Shown in pieces: positions 10,533 to 20,929 of a DNA stretch of 64,000 nucleotides. The notes below the pieces were generated by a model. That model saw nothing but the letters and a program-made list of their open reading frames with translations. It searched no databases and was not told where the DNA came from. The stretch is from Trichodelitschia bisporula. Its lineage: Eukaryota; Ascomycota; Dothideomycetes; Phaeotrichales; Phaeotrichaceae. How positions within the stretch are numbered: position 1 is the stretch's first letter; every line of letters begins with the position of its first letter. The position numbers were made by a program, and so were the translations under genes. The stretch covers positions 303,683 to 367,682 of the forward strand of contig ML996690.1 in the NCBI GenBank assembly GCA_010356995.1. The letters are read 5' to 3'.

Positions 10533-12533
10533 TGCTGACACCGGAGAAGAAGAGCGTGGTTGGAGAGGTAGGAGGGAGTTGGTGGTGTTCTGACTGTGAG
10601 ATGTGCGGTTCAATCCCTCAGTTGAGCTTGGTGTAGGGGTCCAGCTTGTGGAATTGCTGGTGGATTGGAGAGTGGTTGTTGTGGGGAGAAGGGGGGAGGT
10701 ACAATGTCCCCAAGTTTAAGGGGGTGAATGGGTGACTGGAAAAAAAATTCACCAGTCACCCAGCAGGTACTTGTTTGTGTGCTGTGCGCTTGAAGATATA
10801 TATGTGGGAACAATGATTCTGAGTAAAAGATCGGGTAACAATGACATCGATCTATATCGACATCAGTCGGCATGCCGACGAACGTCGGACTATAAGGGGG
10901 ACCAGCCCCGGAAAACGTATATGGGGCGGGAACTGAATCCCTTTCAAACAAGCTGCTTGAATATACATTCTGATCATTGTCGGAATGATTCAGAGGGGCA
11001 TATACGTTTGAAGGAAATACATCTCCAGTTAAAATCTGCGAAGATATCAGAGTAGTGATCTCAAGTGAGTTTATATGACATGATGAGCGATTCATGCAGC
11101 AAACTGTCTAGGATAACAGGAACAAACAGAACAAAAACACTCAGGGGCATAAAATGAGCACGACAAACCCACCTCCTAGTATAGGGAAATTCGTCAACGA
11201 ACGAGCTGAGCACAATATGAATACCAGGTATAGACATTCCAAAGTTAAAGCGTAGGAGTATAGACAGTCGAGCCGGTGGATTCGGACAAGCCATCGTGAT
11301 AATGACCCCTGGATTGAAGATGATGTGCATCAAAGAAGGTATCCGGGAGGAAGACGAAGTCGCCAGCAAGGACGCATTATGAAAGCCGATCGATGTCAGA
11401 GAGGGGCTGTGAATAAACGAAGGCAAACCGTTGAGAATTCGGGCACGTGATATCATGATACTGGAACTTTAGGAGGTCAGACCCCGAACGGGAAGGTGAG
11501 CGGATCATACCCTTTTCAGATTGAAAGTAACGATTCTGAAACGACAGACGGTCGACGGCATTTAAGGATCGAGGGCGGCGCAAAATTGGAGAGTGGAAGA
11601 GGAAGAAGAATGGAAGTGGAGCTGGAGCAGTACACAGCGAGGAGAAGGTACATTTAAGGCACACCGATGCTAGTGATTTACAAGGCGACCGATGAATGAT
11701 TTAGGGCAGCGGCGGCATACCGGTACCGGATTAACCATAATCCGGGCTGCTGTGAATTTACGAGGCCTGGTGCACCGCGGACGCGGCCATTCGATACACC
11801 AACCATGTGGACAGTCTGAACTGGTCGAAGCAATGTCAGAGTGAACGAAGTAACAGTAGACAACATCACTGATTAATTGGCTGCTTCTCTCCACGTGGAA
11901 CGGTCCGGTCATTGTTGAATTGCGTTACAACATCTGCGCATAGCATTTCGCATAATCCTGAGAGTGTAATGTTAGGCACCATAGCAGTATCGCTGGGAAG
12001 CTCCAAAACGGCCTTGAAAGCTATATCAAGTGCCGATATACCTTTCCAAATGCACCCGTATGAATTACCTATAGCAACTGGAGAAAAATGAGTGCTGTAA
12101 GCGTCCCAATGAATTCGGATTGCATGCAGGATGGCGGAAAAAGGGAAACGTCAAACAATGGAAGCAGTCTGTCTCTAACGTCGCTATTGAAAAGGAGAAA
12201 TACGCATGCAATATAGGGTCTACATTGTGGCCTCGAGGTTTCGCTGTTCGTAGACTCCAATGTGCGAAGAGGTGGTAGCGTCGTTGATGGTGTCGTCGGT
12301 GATGTTGTCCCAAGCTCGTCGCTCAGAGCGTCGGGACGGAAAAGCCTTTGATCCGATCTGCCTTGCAAGGGTGAGAGGCATCACCGCCTCACCTCCGAGC
12401 TCCAAGTTAACCAGCGTCATCGCCACGACGTATCTCACCTCAAGCACGCCCACGGGAACCCAGATATTCATGCTCTTCCACGCGCACTCCCGTCTGCTCC
12501 GCTCCCCCTCCATCCTTCCCACAAGTCGCAGCC
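10533..12533. other. 2-kb intergenic stretch
   Basis: This is the upstream region of the Pro/Ala-repeat gene (minus) and of the Dsc4-like gene (plus), so it acts as a wide divergent promoter. Two overlapping minus-strand open frames (about 11061-11664) exist but show no domain or convincing splice structure. No repeats seen. Confidence 0.4.
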
Positions 12534-13500
12534 ATGGACGGTGAACCCGGACCTGCCTCCACCACCTCCCCCTCCGCCTCGCGCGTCGACGACGCGAACC
12601 TAGCAACGGACTCGCCGGATGCGGATGGAGATTCTGACGCGCACGCGCTTTGGGCATACAAGCAGCGTCTTCGCTTCCTCGACGACCTAATCCGCAACCT
12701 AGACCTCCTCGTCTACGCCGAGATCTCAGTACTCTACTACCTCGAGTACGCACCCCTCCCATCACAACCCCCTTCACCACACCCCTAACAACCCCAGTAC
12801 ATCCCTCATCCGCGCCCTCTTCCGCGCCGCCATCCAAGGCTCCTACCTAACTCCAAAACCCTCCCTCCCCCCGCAACCACCATCCCCCTCCATCGCCGCC
12901 ATCCTCGGCTCAAACATCATCTGCCTAGTCCTAAACGCCTGCTTCTCCGCCCCCGCCGCCACCGAGGCTACCCGCGGATACCTGCATGGCAGCGTGTTAG
13001 TCGATTTTGTAGGACAACAGGGTCCAACCTCGAAGCTGCGCCTTCTGCTGCTGAACCTGCTCATCACGCTCCTACAACTCGTCGCCCTGGCCGCAACGCG
13101 CAAGCGGCGCAAAGTGATGCTAGCGCACCTCGGCCGGCGCCAGCCTTCCACGGTCCCTCACCCCGCAGTTGGAGAAGCATTCGACTTGTGCGACCGTGAC
13201 GAAGCGCAAACGCACGATGCTGAGGAGCGCGGTGTGCTTGTCCGATCGGCATCGCCGCTCGACGAGCGCTCTGCTCTCCTCGACGAGAACAGCTGGAGCG
13301 CGAGAAGCGATCCCTTCGCGCTGTCGGATACACTGGCGACGGGAATGGCCGTCGTCGCGGAGTTGTGGATCGCAGACACGGTGCGCGAGCAGTATATGGC
13401 GTACGAGCAGCAGGCCCAGGCCGGGCGGGGCGTGAGCGCTAGTTTGCGCGCGAGACTGCGACAGCGGGTACGTGAGATAGGCGCGCCGATTCGCGAGTAA
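12534..13500 (+). CDS. dsc4: DUF1746 protein, Dsc E3 ubiquitin ligase subunit 4-like
   Basis: This is probably the Dsc4-type membrane subunit of the Dsc (Golgi/endosome Tul1-like) E3 ubiquitin ligase complex, which in other fungi acts in SREBP cleavage and membrane-protein quality control. The two exons are 12534-12745 and 12798-13500, with a 52-bp intron, giving 304 residues. The DUF1746 signature is clear: RLRFLDDLIRNLDLLVYAE followed by LYYL, then LIRALFRAAIQGSYLTPKP after the splice. Three hydrophobic segments follow: about residues 55-75, 105-125 (SIAAILGSNIICLVLNACF) and 155-180 (LRLLLLNLLITLLQLVALA). The last third is hydrophilic and ends in a helical Arg-rich tail. Residues 1-30 are Ser/Asp-rich. 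Assignment to Dsc4 rests on remembered family knowledge that DUF1746 defines this subunit; direct function is inferred. Confidence 0.8.
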
Positions 13501-16500
13501 GGTTAAGGGGTTGCATTGTTGCGCTGTCGGTGCGACATTTTAGCTTTTGTTTCGCATTGCATGGAGCGGGATGGGTTGCGTTATTAGGGCGCATGGCCGC
13601 GGCGTTGAAGGCTATTCGTGGATTCGGGGGTCGGGGTCGGCGAACCGGTTAGATACCCCGTACATAGACAGGGCGTTTTGTGGCTCACATATAACGGGGA
13701 TGTCAGATGCGAAGCTTGATACGAAGTCCAATTTTGCGCGTGCACCTAAACCTAGGCAACCAGCACCCCTCAACGCTCTCTCGCGTTGGAGCCACAAGGG
13801 GAACCACATGACGTGTGCCGCCCGCGTTTCATCCTGGCTGCTAAAAAAGAAGCAACGGGCGGCATTGCGCCATCGCGGACGGCGGGACGAGGCGCAATCT
13901 CGCAGATCGAGGTGGGGGTTTGCGCGTGTTCGGTCCGCGGGATGATTTGCGTGCGTGGGGCTGATGGCGTGGGGGCCGGGGAGCGGGGCAGGTGGGGTGG
14001 TTTGGTGGGGGGTCGGCACGGGTGGGAAGTGGGGTTGCGGGACGGACGGGAGGCCGTGCGTTTGATTCGTGATGCGCGGGTGCGGGGCTAGCGGTGCTTT
14101 GCTGCGTCATTCGAGCTTAATTGTCAACATCATTTTCATTGCTGCACGTGAAGCTTGTCGCTCGGATGAGCATGGGATGCAAGCAACGACTCGTGTTGGC
14201 GCGGGTATTAAGCGCCATCATCTCAACAGCGCTGTTGAGGCATGGAAGACGTCCCAAAGGGGTTATATAAGCAGCCTCCGCGCCCAATTGGTAAAACACG
14301 CAGAACAAAGAAAGAACCACTGGAACAATCCCTCGTCCCAGCAAGCCCATTGTGCGCACTCGCGTAAGCCGCCAGCTCCAAGTCTCCGGACACGGAATCC
14401 ACGCCATGCGCTCGGGACCCATAGCCGCGTGCGGAGGAACCATCAGTCCCCGAGCAGAGCAAAGGGCGGAAACTCCACGCGAGAACGAAAGTCTGATCAG
14501 GGGCCGCAGCAGCCACAATCGAATCGGGACCGGAAGGAGGCGCGCAGCCGAGGTGACGGGGCGGTTACCCATATACCGCTCGCTTAACCTCGCCTTTAGC
14601 GAGACCAGATAACTGGAGGGATCGAACTATTGTGGAACCTTGAGCTCGCTCTCGCCGTTCGCGCACAGGGTCGCACAGCGGTAAGGCCGCGGGAGAATTG
14701 TAGTACAACCAACCTGCGGGGAAAGCACTGATTTCAAATCCTCCGCCAGCATTGAAACTTACGAAGTACAAAGCGCCTAACAGCCCTACCGAGCGGGCAC
14801 CCGCGTCGGCCAGCGATCACCAGTGAACGTAGAACGAAAAAATCACATTACCCCCGTTTTCTGCACACCAGCCGCCGGGCTGGGAGCGTTTTCTTGCACG
14901 AGCGCCCGCGCCTGGGCTGACGTCGCGCCGCTGGATGCCTGCTGGCGGTGGCTGCATGCGCGTCGTGGGCGCAGGCGTGAGGGCTGCGACCCATGCGCGG
15001 GTTGCATATGCGCGTCCGACGCATACATGTCGCGATGGCGAGACGACTGATGCACGGCGCTGGGTGCGCGGCCGGGTAGAACGCCGCCCGCTGGCCGGGG
15101 CCGGGGCCGAGGGGGGTGGAGCCGAGGGCGTCAGTTTGGGGCTGGGGGGTGGGAAGCCTGAGGCTGGTTTTGGGGTTTGGTTGCGGACGGTGGGTGGGGT
15201 GAGTTGGTGGTGGTGATGCTAGTGGCGATGCTAGTGGTTCTTCTGGTTGCGGCTTGCCTTTGCTGCTAGTGATAGGGGGAGGGGAAAAATACTGAATGGG
15301 CGGGTTGTTCGCGATCTTGTCCGTTGAGGGTGTGTGGATGGGCGGCGACGAGCAGGCGTCTTCCTTGCACCGCCGGCCCGGACGGTTCAACGTTCCGAAT
15401 GAACGACGGGAACGAAGTTACTGGGAAATTTTCTCATTGGCTGCGCTTTTTCTCCTTTGATGCCCATGCATTGGGTGGCTTGCGCTTTTTTCTTCCGGCC
15501 GAGGAACGGAGACGTGCCTCGTCACGCCTTTTGCCTCAGTGTTTGCCGACCCGAGGGTGTTTGTTGACGTCGCCTGCATGCCGCGGTTGTGGAGAGCGGT
15601 GAGAGTCGCCACATCTTGCTGGTTCTGTTGCGGGCATTATGGTGATGGTGGTGATGTTTAGGCTCGGTTCGTTGTCGCGATCCTTGGGAATGGCCGATGT
15701 CGTCACGAGCTCGTCGACTATCGATTCTCGACGCTCGAGAATGCAGTAAAAGAGTGTCTAGCTGTGCATAAGCGTCTCGCATTCCATTGTTCCAATATTC
15801 AAGCATGAAGCATCCAGTAAGGAAATGATGGAGAAATACGGATGTAGTAAGTGCAGCTGAAGAAAGCAGAGAGGGCATCACTCGGCGATATCAAAAGACC
15901 CCTTAATCCTAGCCTGTACCCAATACTTCGCCTTCGCTTACGGACATGTACCGTGTACATGATGCCCCACCCGTATGCACCTCACCGACCTATCCACCAA
16001 CCAACCACCTCCGAATGTCAAGCGCCCGTCTCTCCCGGCCCGGCACATCGGGCTCCAATTGCCAGGCCTCACCCCTTCTTCGTGCATATGCCGTACATCA
16101 GGCCTTGTACATCCATCGCGGCCAAATGCAACTGCAAGTATGCGCTGGTGCTGCAACGCATGTAAGTCGGGGCAAGCCGGTATGTACTATACCGGACGAC
16201 ACCATCCATTATTGGCAGAGGTGGATCCGAAGGCTGCTCCAGTGCGGAGGATTGGGTGATGGCCGTTGCTTTTGGAGTGAAGTGCGGCGAAGTGCATATA
16301 GTCTGGGTCACGGGGTTAAGAGTATTTTAGTAGTGAGTGGATCATCGGTGATGAAGAGGGAGAAGAGAGTGGAGGAGCATGCTTTTGACATACATTTGCA
16401 TGCTGATGCCGCTTTCTTTCCGCATACCATGAAGGGACATTAAAAGTGGAGTCGACAGCTCGACAGCCGACCACAATGCAGCAATTTTGTATCACGAGAG

Positions 16501-18541
16501 TCGTTTTCTTGCATTATTCACTGCATCAACTGGGTCCACTGCATTACTCGGGAGGAAACGACTCGCGAATCTCCCATCGTCCTCGGCAAGTAGACGAATC
16601 ACCACCAGTCTGTTGACCTCGCCGGCCTCATGCACCGTAACCGGTGACAGCCGAGCCGACCGACTCTTTGCCTCTCCTTGCCTCTCTCTGCTCTGTCCGT
16701 GCTTCTTCCTGTGCTTTGCTGACTCCTCGACATGCATCACATCTCAATCCCATCCCCTCGTCCCAGCGCCGTCCCTTCCATTTGTCACTCCTTGCTCCGG
16801 ACCCTCCGCAACATGTCACCGCATTGCCTAAAAAGCAATAGCAAAAGCAAGAGCAGCCGACAAGGGCGAAAAAGGGAAGGATTCTAATCAAGATATGTGT
16901 GACCATCGCCAAAAATTTCCTCTCCCTGATAGGCCCATCTCACGCCTGTCATTGGCCAATCATGGCGCCCGTAATACGTCACCGCCACGCGGCCGTACAA
17001 CATATCCCAAACATCGTCGATTACTCCATTGGGAAAGGCCGCCCGTTGGTGCAGCCTGGCCCCTTTACCTATTAGCCATGGAGGCCAACCCCTTCCACAT
17101 TACGTCGCAGCAGTGCACAGACCGTACGGCACTCCTACCAAATGCTCCTCCAGCAAAAGACAGTCCTACAACCCTGACTTCATTAACCTCCCTTTAGCCT
17201 CCACCCCATCTTCTTCTGCCCCTCAATACGTCTCAGCGCCCCCCAACAAACCCAATTGCACAAAGCCACATGTTCCCCAGCCTCCGCTTCACGTCTTAGC
17301 ACTGCACCTCACGATGCGTTGTCCGCCCCCGCGCCAGGCTACCCCAAACCGTTAAGCGCGCCCGCAAAGCCGCCATCCGCCCACCCCCAATACAGCCGCC
17401 AAGGTTCCCATTCAAGCTCTCCAAAACCGCACCAGTGGCGGTGCCGGCGGTGAGCCTCTCCCGCACCTACCCACGCCAACGCCAACTCGCCCCCGCCACA
17501 CCTTAGGCTTCTTTAAGGCGCCCGGCCACGTTAGCCGCAACGCGGGGCAAGCGGGCAAGGCAAGGATGCAGGCATCTCGCGCACACAGCTTTTGTTTTTT
17601 ATGCCTTGCTCGCGCATGCGCTGCAGGAGCGGTGAGGCAGGAACGATCAGAGGCGCGCGAGTCACTTCCTTTCGTAGTATTGTGGTAGCCCCACGGGACG
17701 GAGGCCGGGGATACGCAGCCGAAAGGCTGGCGTCATTGGATTTGGTTTGCTATCTAACGGCGGGGTTTCATGCCCGCGCTGGGTGTGCTCGAGTATGACA
17801 ACGTAGAAGCCGCGGCAGCCGCCGGCTAGAGGGAAAAGTACACTGAGAAGGAAATGGATGGGTACTAGTATGGTGATCGCGAGATCGGGGTGTTCTAGGG
17901 GATATTTAACGCGGAAAGCAAATTCCAAAATGAAAATGACGCGAGATAGAAAGGAAGCTGGGGGTATTTGCGACAGTTTGACACTTGCTTCTTCTCGAAT
18001 GGTGGACGCAGACATAAGCAGGACAACTTGGATATCAAAACCAAAAGGGCCAAAAGTCTGCAGCAGAGGAATAACCGGAAGTTACAGAACACACACTCGC
18101 GGAACGGCGTGAAAACATACGACAGAAGACTCCAGAAAACAATGCAGAACGCCACTCCGAGGGTATCAAACGAGAGGAAAAGACAGACAACCAAAAATGA
18201 GACAAATTCCAACCTGTCCAGATCCAGAATATCCCAACCAATGCGCTCCTCCATCCAACCAAGTGTAAAATCTGAATCTTCCAGGCTTGCTTGGGTGCTC
18301 TTTGCCAAAGTATTCAACGTGGTGCAGTGTCTCGACTTCGTAGCAAACGATCGTTGCCTTGTCCACCTTCCAAACATTGCCATCCCGTCTTTGGGCAACA
18401 GTCCCTACATTCCGCATCCAACTCTTGACTTTCGAAAACCAAGGGTCACACATAAGGTCGCAACCGCCCTGCCCGGTAGTCTTTGCGGATGCAGGCGGCC
18501 ACGGTCTTTTCTGGTGGTGCTTTGACCATAGAACCCCGTAA
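13501..18541. other. 5-kb region without a supported gene
   Basis: This separates the Dsc4-like gene from the bZIP gene's 3' end. GC content is high in the first half (13.5-15.6 kb). Open frames of 130-190 codons on both strands overlap one another and show no domain. It contains one TATA-like element preceded by a perfect palindrome (see separate entry). The stretch 16.9-17.5 kb is C-rich and pyrimidine-biased on the plus strand. I see no tRNA, repeat family or transposon. Confidence 0.4.
14222..14270 (+). promoter_or_regulatory. 18-bp perfect palindrome followed by a TATA box
   Basis: CTCAACAGCGCTGTTGAG (14222-14239) is a perfect dyad, and TTATATAA lies 23 bp downstream (14263-14270). This looks like a core promoter with a binding site for a dimeric regulator on the plus strand. 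No recognisable gene follows, so the target transcript is unknown; it may be coincidental. Confidence 0.35.
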
Positions 18542-20929
18542 CTATCGCGAGGGCTGCCACCGATGAGGCAGCTCGTATCCCGGTTCCTGCTTGAGGTGCT
18601 GCTGCTGCTGCTGTTGCTGTTGCTGATGAGCCGGATGGCCCTGTTGGTGGGGATACGTCGGGAATCCTGGTGGGCCCGCTGGTCCAACCTGGTGGGGTGG
18701 CGGCAATGGATGCCGCTGACCTGGAGACTGATGGTGCTGCAGTTGACCCTGCGGCGGTTGCTGCTGCTGCTGCTGTGGACCATTTGGTCCATATCCTCCG
18801 TAGACTTGCGGTGGGGCGGGCGGCGGGGCGTACGGATGAGCAGTATGTGTGTAATTTCCGTGCGTAGCAGCGACCGAGGCCACGCCCGCCGGCTCAACAT
18901 ACGACTCGGTCCTCCTCCGCGTCGCAGGCCTCTCTGCCTCAAACCCCATGCTCGTGTCTCGCGAGTATCCCCCATGCATCTGCTCTCCGCCCGAGCCACC
19001 TTCCTCCGACATATCGTCCAAGCTGGCCTTGATTTCGTTGGCGTCCGGCATGTCATATCTCCGCTTCGCCATCTTCGGCTGCTGTTCCACATACTGTCCT
19101 TGACCCATGCTCTGTAGCTTCGCGGCAAAGGTATTGCTCTGCAGCTGGTAGAACTCAGCTTCGTCCCGCGCCATGGCAAGCTCGTTTTCGAGTCGCGCAA
19201 TCGTTGTGGCCGCAATGATTTCCTTTTCCTTCCGTCGGGCGCGGAACCGTGCCGAGGCGCCGGCGTTTCGCTTGCGCTTCTCGTCCGCTTGCTTGGATGC
19301 CGCATGAACATCGACTGGGAGCTGCGTTGTTCCACGTGTCGTGTTTATGGTGATCAGCTGAATGTTGTTCATGCCGGAGGGCACTAGAGGGATTCCGTAC
19401 GGAGAACCTCCTTGCTGATGCTGGTTCTGACGCATCTGCATGTGGCCCGCGTAGTTCCCCTGGTGACTGCCACTTTCGCTCTCCAATTCTACGTGCGACC
19501 CGGGTCCACGGTAAGACCCATGCGAAGACTGACCCGAAACAGAGGCTCCCAACGAAGCCATCCCGGGATGCGGAAGTGAAGGCGAAGCCTGACCGCTAGC
19601 TTGGCCATATGAGGAGTAGGATGGTGATGGACTTGCTCGCGCCGACGATATGGACGGCGCGGAAGAAGCAGCAGCACTGAGACTGGCTCTTCGGGAGTGA
19701 ATCGGTCCGAGACCTGGACCCGGCGGTGTTGGCGTCGGCGCACTGGGCAGAGCAAACGAGCTTCGATGAGGTGCAGAGTTCGGAGGCAGATTGCTACCCT
19801 GTGTGGTCGCACTACTGACAACTTGTGTCAATGATCCGAACCCAGGAGCGCCATCAGCTCGAGTGATTGGCGACAAAAAAAGGTTTTCAGAGGCATTGAT
19901 CGTCCCCGTAGCCGTTCCAGCTGCAAGTCCAAATCTGCTAAAGCTGGATCCGCGGATTATTCGAGGCGAAACTGGTGTCAAAATCCTTCGCCCTCTTCCG
20001 TTCCCTCCGAGGGGCGACAGCTCGCCGGCTCCAGCCTGTGCAGTTCCCGGTATGTACTGAATGTCCGTGGCAATGGCAGGGGGCGTGCCAGCCGGCCGGT
20101 GAATAGCTGGCCGTTGGCCCTGGTGGCCTTCTACTTGCGCTGCGCTCCGGCGACGGGCGTGGTTTTCAAGCTCGAGCTCGGCCTGGGACGGAGGATTGAG
20201 AATGGAGAGCACGTCTAGCGCGCGGGACGACGAAGCCGGACCTCTGGTGTCGGTGAAGCCGCCGTCTGAGCTTCGCCGCGGGGATAACGACGCAAAGGCC
20301 CGTTGGTGCTGCTGGAGCGGGGACGGTGCCCGTTGCCCGCTCATTCTTGAACGGAACTCGGGCGAGAAGGGGTGCGGGCCGGGAGACGGGGCAGCGTTCC
20401 GGGGTGGTGGCGGTGATGTGGCGAATGATGGACTCTCCGCTTGCAGAGACTGTGCATGCGGACTGGTGTGCAGTTGTTGCTGCTGTTGCTGGTGTTGCTG
20501 GTCGTGCTCCTGGTCTCTAGATGTCGGCGGCCGCGTCACGGTGCCGGCGCCAGCAGTGGAACCAGATCCATGGCTTGACATGGGCTTTTCCTCCACGGTA
20601 CGTTCTCCGGTTCGGTTTGGCGACCATCTGGAGGGCTTCTGACTGGATTCCGAAGACGCTGCGGAGTCCAGAGGTCGAATGTCGCGGGTTTGCTTGAAGG
20701 AGTGTTGCTGTGGGTGGGGAGACTCGTTCGGCTGCGCATAGGCAGGCTGTGGATGCTTGGGGGAGACCTTCGCTTCCGGAGACGCGGCTGGACTTGCTCC
20801 GTTACTGCCAGCCGTAACGACAGCGACAGAAGCGAAGTGCTGGTGACTGCCAGATAAATGGGATGCCAGGTTAGGCTTCGGAGTGTCGTATGGATTATGG
20901 CAGAACGATGGAACCCGAATGGCAGCCAC
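18542..20929 (-). CDS. Large bZIP transcription factor (start uncertain)
   Basis: This is a nuclear bZIP regulator of up to 795 residues in one exon. The basic region KRKRNAGASARFRARRKEKE (about residues 552-571) has the N-x-x-A-S-A-R-F-R pattern seen in metR/cys-3-type factors. The leucine-zipper helix follows (ARLENELAMARDEAEFYQLQ). Long flanks are disordered: Ser/Pro/Gly-rich before it, and Gln/His/Pro-rich after it, with a run of nine or more Gln near the C-terminus (HQQQQQQQQQHLKQEPG). The frame is open up to about 20990, but its upstream-most usable codon at 20929 is GTG. The first in-frame ATG is at 20581, so either translation starts there or an upstream exon is missed. Conserved-looking sequence before residue 117 favours a missed exon. 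The regulon cannot be told; sulfur or amino-acid control is only a guess from the basic region. Confidence 0.85.
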   Translation of the reverse strand: MAAIRVPSFCHNPYDTPKPNLASHLSGSHQHFASVAVVTAGSNGASPAASPEAKVSPKHPQPAYAQPNESPHPQQHSFKQTRDIRPLDSAASSESSQKPSRWSPNRTGERTVEEKPMSSHGSGSTAGAGTVTRPPTSRDQEHDQQHQQQQQQLHTSPHAQSLQAESPSFATSPPPPRNAAPSPGPHPFSPEFRSRMSGQRAPSPLQQHQRAFASLSPRRSSDGGFTDTRGPASSSRALDVLSILNPPSQAELELENHARRRSAAQVEGHQGQRPAIHRPAGTPPAIATDIQYIPGTAQAGAGELSPLGGNGRGRRILTPVSPRIIRGSSFSRFGLAAGTATGTINASENLFLSPITRADGAPGFGSLTQVVSSATTQGSNLPPNSAPHRSSFALPSAPTPTPPGPGLGPIHSRRASLSAAASSAPSISSARASPSPSYSSYGQASGQASPSLPHPGMASLGASVSGQSSHGSYRGPGSHVELESESGSHQGNYAGHMQMRQNQHQQGGSPYGIPLVPSGMNNIQLITINTTRGTTQLPVDVHAASKQADEKRKRNAGASARFRARRKEKEIIAATTIARLENELAMARDEAEFYQLQSNTFAAKLQSMGQGQYVEQQPKMAKRRYDMPDANEIKASLDDMSEEGGSGGEQMHGGYSRDTSMGFEAERPATRRRTESYVEPAGVASVAATHGNYTHTAHPYAPPPAPPQVYGGYGPNGPQQQQQQPPQGQLQHHQSPGQRHPLPPPHQVGPAGPPGFPTYPHQQGHPAHQQQQQQQQQHLKQEPGYELPHRWQPSR

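Noticed and set aside
11061-11664. Two overlapping minus-strand open frames of 131 and 95 codons
   Set aside because: No splice arrangement joins them convincingly and neither shows a family resemblance.
14570-14650. GTTCGATCCCTCC on the minus strand, similar to a tRNA T loop
   Set aside because: No T stem, D arm or acceptor stem can be paired around it.
18166-19335. 389-codon minus-strand open frame
   Set aside because: It overlaps the bZIP coding sequence in another frame, is Arg/Ser-rich and has no domain; it is a shadow of the bZIP gene.
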